Assembly: GCA_050015675.1 (NCBI GenBank) | Contig: JBEKAY010000006.1 | Location: 41,713 to 105,712 of the forward strand | DNA length: 64,000 bases | Direction: 5' to 3' | DNA from: Fen-1298 sp050015675 | GTDB taxonomy: Bacteria; Bacteroidota; Ignavibacteria; UBA10030 | Shown here: piece by piece, positions 44,284 to 52,600 of the stretch | How positions within the stretch are numbered: position 1 is the first letter of the stretch | Layout of the letters: every line of letters starts with the position of its first letter | Position numbers and translations under genes: made by a program | Notes under the pieces: generated by a model | Told to the model about the DNA's origin: nothing | The model's input: the letters and a program-made list of their open reading frames with translations, nothing else | Databases searched by the model: none

Positions 44284-45930
44284 ATGGCATCGAAATTAAT
44301 TAATTATGATACAGAAGCGCGCGCCGCTTTAAAGAAGGGTGTTGATCAACTCGCAAATGCAGTAAAGGTGACACTTGGACCGAAAGGACGTAATGTTGTT
44401 ATCGATAAAAAATTTGGCGCACCAACTATTACTAAAGATGGTGTGACAGTGGCAAAAGAAATCGAACTTTCTGATCCCATCGAAAATATGGGCGCACAGA
44501 TGGTTCGCGAAGTTGCTTCAAAGACTTCCGATGTTGCCGGTGACGGCACTACGACCGCAACAATTCTTGCACAAGCAATTGTGCGTGAAGGATTGAAGAA
44601 CGTGACCGCCGGTGCAAATCCGATGGATTTGAAACGCGGAATCGATCTTGCCGTGAAAAAGGTTGTTGAAGGCCTAAAGGAGATCAGCAAAACGGTTGGC
44701 GACGACAAAGAGAAGATTGCACAAGTTGGTTCCATTTCTGCAAATAACGATCGTGCTATTGGTGATTTGATTGCTAACGCGATGGAGAAAGTTGGCAAAG
44801 ATGGTGTTATCACTGTTGAAGAAGCAAAAGGCACTGAAACAACGTTAGAAGTTGTCGAAGGAATGCAGTTCGATCGCGGCTATCTATCGCCTTACTTTGT
44901 AACTGATGCAGATAGAATGGAAACCGTTCTCGAAAATCCATACATCCTTATTCATGACAAGAAAATAAGTGCCATGAAGGATCTGCTGCCGATATTAGAA
45001 AAAATTGCTCAAGCCGGTAAGAGCCTGCTTATCATCTCGGAAGAGGTGGAAGGCGAAGCGCTTGCTACACTCGTAGTGAACAAACTGCGAGGCACACTTC
45101 GTATTTGTGCAGTGAAAGCTCCTGGCTTCGGCGATCGTCGCAAAGCGATGCTGGAAGATATTGCAGTGCTCACAGGTGGTCAAGTCATCTCCGAAGAGAA
45201 GGGCTTTAAGCTTGAGAATGCAACGCTTGCATATCTTGGAACTGCCGACCGTGTCACAATCGATAAAGATAACACAACAATTGTGCAAGGTGCCGGCAAG
45301 AAGGATGATATCAAGAAGCGCATCAATGAGATCAAACAACAGATTGATAAAACCACATCCGATTACGACAAGGAAAAACTGCAAGAACGTCTCGCGAAAC
45401 TTTCTGGCGGTGTTGCTTTACTGAAGATTGGTGCGTCGACAGAAGTAGAGATGAAGGAAAAAAAGGCGCGTGTTGAAGACGCGCTTCATGCCACACGTGC
45501 CGCGGTCGAGGAAGGTATCATCCCCGGCGGCGGCGTTGCATACCTTCGTTGTGTAAAGAAGCTTGATGAAGTGAAAACGGACAATCTCGACCAAAAAACC
45601 GGTGTGAATATTATCCGCCGCGTGTTGGAAGAGCCGCTTCGTCAAATTGCCGCTAACGCCGGTTACGATGGCGCAGTCGTTGTGAACGAAGTAAAGAATG
45701 GTAAAGACGATTACGGCTTCAACGCACAGACAGAAAAGTACGAGAATCTTGTAAAATCAGGTGTTATCGATCCGACGAAGGTTGCCCGTATTGCAATTGA
45801 AAACGCGTCCAGTGTTGCTGGCTTATTGCTGACAACAGAAGCAACCATCGTAGAGAAACCAGAGAAGAAGGATTCTATGCCTTCGATGCCTCCAGGCGGA
45901 ATGGGGGGTATGGGCGGAGACATGTACTAA
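44284..45930 (+). CDS. groEL: Chaperonin GroEL
   Basis: The 548-residue product is a full-length Hsp60: NAVKVTLGPKGRNVVIDKKFGAPTITKDGVTVAKEIEL, VAGDGTTTATILAQAIVREG, AVKAPGFGDRRKAMLEDIAVLTGG, EEGIIPGGGVAYLR and the Gly/Met C-terminal tail GGMGGMGGDMY. It folds proteins with GroES and should be heat-regulated through the upstream CIRCE site. Confidence 0.98.
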   Translation: MASKLINYDTEARAALKKGVDQLANAVKVTLGPKGRNVVIDKKFGAPTITKDGVTVAKEIELSDPIENMGAQMVREVASKTSDVAGDGTTTATILAQAIVREGLKNVTAGANPMDLKRGIDLAVKKVVEGLKEISKTVGDDKEKIAQVGSISANNDRAIGDLIANAMEKVGKDGVITVEEAKGTETTLEVVEGMQFDRGYLSPYFVTDADRMETVLENPYILIHDKKISAMKDLLPILEKIAQAGKSLLIISEEVEGEALATLVVNKLRGTLRICAVKAPGFGDRRKAMLEDIAVLTGGQVISEEKGFKLENATLAYLGTADRVTIDKDNTTIVQGAGKKDDIKKRINEIKQQIDKTTSDYDKEKLQERLAKLSGGVALLKIGASTEVEMKEKKARVEDALHATRAAVEEGIIPGGGVAYLRCVKKLDEVKTDNLDQKTGVNIIRRVLEEPLRQIAANAGYDGAVVVNEVKNGKDDYGFNAQTEKYENLVKSGVIDPTKVARIAIENASSVAGLLLTTEATIVEKPEKKDSMPSMPPGGMGGMGGDMY

Positions 45931-46002
45931 AAAGTTAATAGTTTGAAATCAAAAGTCATAAGTTAGATTGATTTCAATCTTTTTAATTTAACGTTTTAAT
46001 AT

Positions 46003-46038
46003 AACGCCTCTCAACCGTAAGGTTTGAGAGGCGTTTTT
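46003..46038 (+). terminator. groEL terminator (copy 1 of a repeated module)
   Basis: Stem AACGCCTCTCAA / TTGAGAGGCGTT with a CCGTAAGGT loop and a T run. The same stem and loop recur at 48137-48172. Confidence 0.92.
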
Positions 46039-46042
46039 ATTC

Positions 46043-46071
46043 TTGACATTCCTCTCTAAAAACCGCAGTAT
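46043..46071 (+). promoter_or_regulatory. Promoter-like site after groEL terminator
   Basis: TTGACA at 46043-46048, 17-bp spacer, CAGTAT at 46066-46071. It follows the terminator directly and could start transcription of the next gene. A matching pair occurs at 48174-48202. Confidence 0.5.
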
Positions 46072-46259
46072 TAAAATGGGGCTATTCCCAAAGAAGTTCT
46101 CGTAAAATTTTCGATTTATTTCTTCAAAAGCTTCCATTTTCTCTCGTTTGACTCTCATTCAATCTTTGCGTACCGTTTTTTGTATCTTTCAAAAATTTCT
46201 GAATTCCTTTTATGCCGGGTAAAATAATTATTGAATATCATCCAACCGAGGTATCCTTT

Positions 46260-47135
46260 ATGAAAAAGCCGCTCTTTTCGATTCTCGTTGTGATCATGAA
46301 TGTCATGTTAATTTCATCACTCGTTTTTGCTGACGGCGAGACGCGCAAAGCTACTCAGAAGGAAAAAGATTTTTATAGGACGGTGATGCAGACTCTCATC
46401 AAAGTATTGCCTGCCGGACCCGAAGGATGGAGTGAAGAAAAGAACCAGTTTACGGAACTCGAATTGGTCACTCCAGACTGCGAGAAATATCCGTTCCGGG
46501 TTTCTAATGGTGCATCGTGGAGCGATGACACCCGAAAGCAGGCAGCCGATGAAGAAATGCAAAAAGTTCTCGCCCCAAAAATGATGAGCAATGCATCAGA
46601 TCCCACGTATAAAAAGTTGACCGAAGAGCGCGACAAATTGGCCAAAGAGTTTGGTGACGCTTTAGGAAAGAACGATAAACCCACAGTTGAGCGACTTCAG
46701 AGTGAAATGGAGACGAACGGGAAAAAAATACAGGCCATCATAGACGCGAATGATAAGGAATCTGACGGCATTATGGAAAAGATGAGTGCGCGCGATGTAA
46801 GCATAAAAGTCAGCATCCAGGTAAATGAATTTTCAGAGGGGCTGAATGAATCTGTGGTTCAGGATGCACCTGTAGCCGGATGCCTGACATATCGCTCGCA
46901 AGGAGAATGGACAAAGAGCAATGGATGGCTTGAAGGTACGACGTATGTATTGTTTGGAAAAGGATGGCATTTGAAAACCGATGGTGGAACTTCTATCGAG
47001 ACAAAAGAACGAAAAGGAATTCCGTCAACAACAGTGCAAGCTATTATTGTTTGTGTTCAGGCAGATCCGGCACGGGCAAAGCAGGTTCTCGAAAAGATAG
47101 ATTGGAATTTGTTGAAGAAGATCATTCAGAATTAA
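46260..47135 (+). CDS. Secreted protein of unknown function
   Basis: The 291-residue product starts with a signal peptide (PLFSILVVIMNVMLISSLVFA), then a helical Lys/Glu-rich middle (YKKLTEERDKLAKEFGDAL) and a C-terminal part ending NLLKKIIQN. Family not recognised. The start at 46260 puts the signal sequence first; the open frame reaches 46212. Confidence 0.7.
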   Translation: MKKPLFSILVVIMNVMLISSLVFADGETRKATQKEKDFYRTVMQTLIKVLPAGPEGWSEEKNQFTELELVTPDCEKYPFRVSNGASWSDDTRKQAADEEMQKVLAPKMMSNASDPTYKKLTEERDKLAKEFGDALGKNDKPTVERLQSEMETNGKKIQAIIDANDKESDGIMEKMSARDVSIKVSIQVNEFSEGLNESVVQDAPVAGCLTYRSQGEWTKSNGWLEGTTYVLFGKGWHLKTDGGTSIETKERKGIPSTTVQAIIVCVQADPARAKQVLEKIDWNLLKKIIQN

Positions 47136-47230
47136 TGGAATTATTTTTGCGGAAGACTTCTTCTGTTGAGTTGGATTGAGATTATTCGGCCTCGTTGGCT
47201 GAACCACTAAAACATAATAAGGAATAGATC

Positions 47231-48046
47231 ATGAAAAAGTTAATGTTCATTGTCGCATTGTTATTAATAAATTCAATCCCATTGCTTGCACAGGATGCCG
47301 AAGGATGCAAAGAGCATCCTTTTTTTAGCAGGATGCCGAATTTCGTTATTACTGGTTGCAGTCAAAGTTTTAATAAACTCGAATATTATATTTCCGATGA
47401 AACTACAGATACCAAGGAAGGGGAATTAACCACAATTTCCTATACATTTCCGGATGATGAATCACTTAAAGTTCCCAGTCAATTACAAGTTATTAGAAAT
47501 TATGAAAATGCTATTACGAAATTGGGAGGTAAAAAAATATATGTTGGTGATCAATATTTAAGTTATTCATTAAAAAAGAATTCAAAAGAATATATTATCT
47601 GTGTAGCAATGTATAATGGAAATATTCACCATCAACTTTCAGTATTGGAAATTGCACTCATGAAACAGGAAATTACTGCTAATGAAATGCTTGATGCACT
47701 GAATAAGGACGGTTATATAGCACTGAATATTCTTTTTGAAACAGGAAAATCAGCCATTCAACAAGAATCGCTTCCCATTGTGGACCAAATTTTCGAATTG
47801 ATGAAAAGTGATTTAACGCTTAAAATCAGTATCGAAGGACATACCGACAACGTGGGCGATGCCGTGAGTAATAAAAAACTTTCTCATGACCGGGCACAAG
47901 CTGTTATGGATGCTCTTATTGCCAAAGGAGTTGACAGGATAAGAATGTCGTTTGTTGGCTGGGGACAAGAAAAACCTGTTGCCGATAACAGAAGCGAAGA
48001 AGGCAGAGCCAAAAACAGACGCGTAGAAATAGTAAAGCAGCCGTGA
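47231..48046 (+). CDS. OmpA-family peptidoglycan-binding protein
   Basis: The 271-residue product has a signal peptide (LMFIVALLLINSIPLLAQ), an unknown N-terminal half and a C-terminal OmpA domain: ILFETGKSAIQQESLPIVDQ, SIEGHTDNVGDAVSNKKLSHDRAQAVMD, GWGQEKPVADNRSEEGRAKNRRVEI. It probably anchors to peptidoglycan from the periplasm or outer membrane. Codon usage here is more A/T-rich than in flanking genes. Confidence 0.9.
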   Translation: MKKLMFIVALLLINSIPLLAQDAEGCKEHPFFSRMPNFVITGCSQSFNKLEYYISDETTDTKEGELTTISYTFPDDESLKVPSQLQVIRNYENAITKLGGKKIYVGDQYLSYSLKKNSKEYIICVAMYNGNIHHQLSVLEIALMKQEITANEMLDALNKDGYIALNILFETGKSAIQQESLPIVDQIFELMKSDLTLKISIEGHTDNVGDAVSNKKLSHDRAQAVMDALIAKGVDRIRMSFVGWGQEKPVADNRSEEGRAKNRRVEIVKQP

Positions 48047-48136
48047 ACTAATTCATAAAACGAAGCGCGGAAAAACTAAACAAGTGAAGATAGATATAAA
48101 CGAAAGATAAAAGACAACATACCACATTAAATCAAG

Positions 48137-48172
48137 CGCCTCTCAGCCGTAAGGTTTGAGAGGCGTTTTTTT
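48137..48172 (+). terminator. Terminator (copy 2 of a repeated module)
   Basis: Stem CGCCTCTCA / TGAGAGGCG with loop GCCGTAAGGTT and seven T. Nearly the same as at 46003-46038. Confidence 0.9.
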
Positions 48173-48173
48173 C

Positions 48174-48202
48174 TTGACATTCCTCTATAAAAACTGTAGT
48201 TT
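48174..48202 (+). promoter_or_regulatory. Promoter-like site after second terminator
   Basis: TTGACA at 48174-48179, 17-bp spacer, TAGTTT. The spacer is nearly identical to that of the groEL copy (TTCCTCT[A/C]TAAAAAC[T/C]G). It precedes the PUR gene by about 170 bp. Confidence 0.45.
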
Positions 48203-48373
48203 TTTTCGGGATGATACTACTAAAGCTATCCCACAATACTTCGGGTTGTACTGATTTTTCATGATTTCAGTATTGGCATTTTTGTTCTGTCAATTGAGTC
48301 GAACGTGCTGTATTAATTTTTCACTGCGTTTTACTAATTCACATATCATTAATATCAATTCGGGAGTAATGTC

Positions 48374-48808
48374 ATGGACGCACTATTCAGTAAAATGTTC
48401 AAAGCAGGCTCTACCACCTATTTCATGGATGTGAAAGAGGCGAAGAACAACAAGAAATATCTCACCGTTACGGCAAGTCAACCGCCGAAGGAAGGCGAAA
48501 AGAAATTTGCCAAGCGTAGTGTAACCGTCTTTGGAAGCATAGCGGATGAATTCATCAGTGCTTTGAAAGAAGCAAAAACAGTAATTGATGGCGAAGGTGA
48601 GTTTACAAGGAAGATGAAGACGGGAAAGATTACGTACTTCGTCGATGTGAAAGAAGCGAAGAACAAATCACGCTACGTCTCCATCAGCGAAAGCCAGCCG
48701 TCGAAAGAAGATCCAACGAAATTGTCCCGGCGAAGTATTACTGTGTTCAACAATGCGGCCAATGATTTTGTCGGCGCGATAGAAGAAGCGGTCGGGCATT
48801 TGAAGTAG
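48374..48808 (+). CDS. Tandem PUR-domain protein (DUF3276)
   Basis: The 144-residue product is two PUR repeats in one chain: residues ~8-70 (TTYFMDVKEAKNNKKYLTVTAS ... RSVTVFGSIADEFISAL) and ~80-142 (ITYFVDVKEAKNKSRYVSISES ... RSITVFNNAANDFVGAI). PUR proteins bind purine-rich single-stranded nucleic acid. Bacterial members usually have one repeat and dimerise. Here the pair is fused, as in eukaryotic Pur-alpha. Confidence 0.85.
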   Translation: MDALFSKMFKAGSTTYFMDVKEAKNNKKYLTVTASQPPKEGEKKFAKRSVTVFGSIADEFISALKEAKTVIDGEGEFTRKMKTGKITYFVDVKEAKNKSRYVSISESQPSKEDPTKLSRRSITVFNNAANDFVGAIEEAVGHLK

Positions 48809-48856
48809 TGATAAGTGATCATGCACTGGTCTTCTCAATAGCCCGTTAGCATCCCT

Positions 48857-48888
48857 AATCCCCAGTGTTTGGTAGAGCGCTGGGGATT
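48857..48888 (+). terminator. Hairpin after the PUR gene
   Basis: Stem AATCCCCAGTG / CGCTGGGGATT (one G-U pair), followed by CTTGTTTCC. It is a probable terminator. A perfect palindrome GTTTCCATGGAAAC follows at 48892-48905. Confidence 0.65.
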
Positions 48889-48908
48889 CTTGTTTCCATG
48901 GAAACAAC

Positions 48909-48942
48909 ATTGCAAACAAGCTAAGGGTTTGTTGGATTAGAA
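48909..48942 (+). repeat. 34-bp direct repeat, left of RAYT
   Basis: ATTGCAAACAAGCTAAGG ... GATTAGAA; matches 49587-49620 at 32 of 34 positions. The pair brackets the RAYT gene. Confidence 0.85.
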
Positions 48943-48968
48943 AAGTTCCAGTTCTCATAAATCCCTTT

Positions 48969-49571
48969 ATGATTAAACTCAATTTACACAAAAGGCGTTT
49001 TATCCGACTGCAGGATTATGATTATTCTCTGCCTGGGGAATATTTTATAACGATATGTACATACAATCATGAACGTTTGTTTGGTGAAATTGTCTGTGAA
49101 GAAATGCGTTTGAACAAGGTAGGAGAGATTGTACAGGAGGAATGGTTGCGGACAGGTGAAACCCGTGAGGATGTCGAATTGGATTCATTTGTCGTGATGC
49201 CCAACCATGTCCATGGAATTATTGTGTTGACAGAACACATAGGGGCGAATTGCAATTCGCCCCAAGAGAAACATACCAACAACTCATCTAACAACGGGGC
49301 GTATAAAGATACGCCCCTACGGAAAACGAAATTTCATTCACCGTCAGGAACGATTGGTGCCATTATTCGTGGATTCAAATCCGTATCGACAAAACGAATA
49401 AATATATTGCGTGACTCACTGCGCACTCCCATTTGGCAGCGTAATTATTACGAGCACATCATTCGTGATGACAACGATCTCGATAATGTAAGAGAATATA
49501 TCACCAACAATCCTTTCAAATGGTTATCAGAAAAGGATATTCCCAATAATTTCATGGTGACTTTGAAGTAA
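48969..49571 (+). CDS. REP-associated tyrosine transposase (RAYT)
   Basis: The 200-residue product is a Y1/IS200-like transposase of the REP-associated class. It opens RRFIRLQDYDYSLPGEYFITICTYNHERLFGEI, has the HUH-type His-x-His at residues 80-82 (MPNHVHGIIVL) and the catalytic Tyr in WQRNYYEHIIRD near residues 160-161. Residues ~91-118 are encoded by a two-palindrome cassette (see that entry), placed exactly where the family has a variable stretch between HUH and the GAIIRGFKS block. RAYTs cut single-stranded REP hairpins. 34-bp direct repeats bracket the gene. Confidence 0.93.
   Translation: MIKLNLHKRRFIRLQDYDYSLPGEYFITICTYNHERLFGEIVCEEMRLNKVGEIVQEEWLRTGETREDVELDSFVVMPNHVHGIIVLTEHIGANCNSPQEKHTNNSSNNGAYKDTPLRKTKFHSPSGTIGAIIRGFKSVSTKRINILRDSLRTPIWQRNYYEHIIRDDNDLDNVREYITNNPFKWLSEKDIPNNFMVTLK
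49239..49320 (+). repeat. Two-palindrome REP-like cassette inside the RAYT gene
   Basis: Two hairpin units, cores 49242-49263 (GGGGCGAATTG with CAATTCGCCCC, perfect) and 49296-49317 (GGGGCGTAT, AAAG loop, ATACGCCCC). The 28-bp units start 54 bp apart, so the whole is 82 bp. It is read in frame as IGANCNSP ... NGAYKDTPLR. Confidence 0.9.
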
Positions 49572-49586
49572 AGAGAATATAAAACA

Positions 49587-49620
49587 ATTGCAAACAAGCT
49601 AAGGGTTTGGTAGATTAGAA
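49587..49620 (+). repeat. 34-bp direct repeat, right of RAYT
   Basis: Second copy of the repeat at 48909-48942 (two mismatches). It lies between the RAYT stop and the methyltransferase start. Together the copies delimit a unit of about 712 bp. Confidence 0.85.
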
Positions 49621-49658
49621 CAATCTTTTCCAAGAATAATTACTAAACACGATTCCCC

Positions 49659-52600
49659 ATGCCCACAAACAGCATACAACGCTATTACCAGGAAGTAGAA
49701 AAACTCAAGCAGCGCGGCGGCACAAAGATGGAATCTACCATCAGCCAGGCATTCTATACGCTACTCAACGACTACGCACAACAAAAAGAATTGATACTGG
49801 TGCCGCAAGTCTGGGTAAAAAGCAAGCTCGGCAGAAAAGTGAAGCCAGACGGAACGCTTAAAGACAGTTTGCGTCAGGATTGGGGTCATTGGGAAAGCAA
49901 AGACGAATCCGACGACATCGACGAAGAGATTGAAAAGAAATTTGCCACAGGCTATCCGGATGTTAATATTCTTTTTGAAGACAGCAACACCGCCGTACTG
50001 ATTCAAAGCGGGAATGAAATGATGCGCGCGTCCTTTAGCGATGCTGATGCATTAGATAAAATTCTCAAAGAATTCGTCAGTTACCAACGTCCGGAAGTGG
50101 AAACTTTCCGCAAGGCGATTGAGTTATTCAAAGCAGATGTGCCGGACGTAGCCGAAACTCTTCGTAATGTTATGACGCAAGCCGAGAAGCACAACAAATT
50201 TTATGTGGAAGCACGGAACGAATTCTTCGAGATATGTAAAGAAGCGATCAATCCGCAGATCACACTCGGCGATATTACCGAGATGATGATCCAGCACATT
50301 CTCACCGCTGATATTTTTAACACCGTGTTCGATGAGCCGTACTTCCACCGCGAAAACAACGTGGCAAAGGCGCTGGAAAAAGTGGTGGATACGTTTTTCA
50401 TTGCCGACGTGCGCAAGAAAACACTCAACCGCATTCAGCATTATTATCAAGCGATCAACGCGGCAGCAGCGGGTATTGCCGATCACCACGAGAAGCAGAA
50501 ATTCCTAAAGGCTGTCTACGAAACATTTTACAAAAGCTACAATCCCAAAGCTGCCGACCGGCTTGGTGTGGTCTATACGCCCAACGAGATTGTGCGCTTT
50601 ATGGTGGAAAGCACCGACCACCTTTTGCATAAACACTTCGGTAAATTTTTAGAAGACAAGGATGTGGAAATTCTCGATCCTGCCACCGGCACGGGCACGT
50701 TCATCTGCGATATTATAGACCACATACGCAACGACAAGTTAGAATACAAGTACAAGAACGAGCTACACGCCAACGAGGTCGCCATACTGCCGTATTACAT
50801 TGCCAACCTGAACATCGAGTTCACATACAAACAAAAGATGGAGCAGTATGCCGAGTTCCAGAATCTCTGCTTTGTGGATACGCTGGATAATATGGGATTT
50901 GGACATAGACAAAAACAAGAAGGACTTTTTGCGGTAAGTGCAGAAAATATTGAACGCATATACAGGCAGAACAAGAAGAAAATCTCGGTGATTATTGGTA
51001 ACCCGCCGTATAATGCAAACCAGCAAAATGAAAACGAGAATAATAAGAATAGAGAATATTGGGGGAATACTACAAAGAAAACTGGTGGTATAGATGGAAG
51101 AATACAAGATACATTCATCAGATTAAGTACTGCACAAAAAACAAAAGTGTACGATATGTATGCCCGATTTTACAGGTGGGCATTTGATCGTTTGAGTCAA
51201 AATGGAGTAATTTCATTTATAACAAACAGATCATTTATCGACAGTAGAACATTTGATGGATTTAGAAAATGTGTTCAAAATGATTTTGCTTATGCATATA
51301 TCATTGATACAAAAAGCGATGTAAGGCAGAATCCTAAGATTGCCGGCACAACACACAATGTTTTTGGTATTCAAACCGGTGTCGCAATCATGTTCTTGGT
51401 AAAGAGTGAAAAACGAGATAGCGACCAATGCGTGATTCGTTACATCCCGATGGATGATTTTTGGCGAAAAGAAGAAAAGCTTGGATGGCTTGCGAGCAAT
51501 TCATTAAAGCAGATTCCTTTTGAGACGATACAGCCAGATAAAAACAATAACTGGATTAATCTCACAGAAAATGATTGGGATACATTATTACCTCTAGCGA
51601 AAAAAGGAACTAAACAGACAAAACGAAAGATTGAGGAACAGGCATTGTTTAAATTGTATTCCCTCGGCGTTTCGACTAACCGAGACGAATGGGTATATGA
51701 TAAAAATAAATCCATACTTAAAGAAAAAATGGAACTCTTTATTACACGATATGACAAGATGTTAACTAAAGCAAAAAAACTAAATATCGTAAAAGAGGAT
51801 GATCTTAGAAAAATCCTAGACTATTCGATAAAATGGAGCGACGCATTAATAAGTAAATTATTACGGCGCGAGAAGTTTAAATATACTGACAAGCATTTTA
51901 CTCGATTGTCATATCGTCCATTCACAAAATTATGGTATTATAGCGATAAAGGTTTTTCAGATAGACAGACATCTAATCATTGTGAAATGTTCGGAGAAGA
52001 TCTTAAGCATAAAAATTCTGTGATTGCGGTAAATGTATCTCCAAAAGCATATAACATCCTTGGTCTAAACCATATTTATGACCTTCATTTTGTTGGTGAC
52101 GCACAAGCTTTTTCTCTTTATCGCTATACCGACGACGGTACGCGCGTGGAGAATATCACGGATTGGGGTTTGGAGCAGTTTAGGAAAAAGTATTCTCGTA
52201 GGGATTTGATTAATCAAATCCCTACAAAAGCGTCGGCGAAACAAGAGAAGAAAGATGCCCGCTTAACTAAAAAGGTCACAGGCGATGCCTGTGTCAGTTA
52301 CAGGCCTCCGGCTGCGGGCATGACAAGAGAAAAAGAAATCATCAAGGAAGACATCTTCCATTACGTCTATGCCGTACTGCACAATCCTGCCTACCGGAAG
52401 AAATACGAAATCAATCTGAAAAGAGAATTTCCGCGCATACCGCTGTATGATGATTTCTGGAAATGGGCAACATGGGGCAAGCAGTTGATGGATCTGCATG
52501 TGAATTATGAGAAGGCGAAATCATACGCGTTAAAATCCGTAGGGGCGATTCACGAATCGCCCAAAGATGTACCCAAAAGCCGGACACAATTGGTAGGGAC

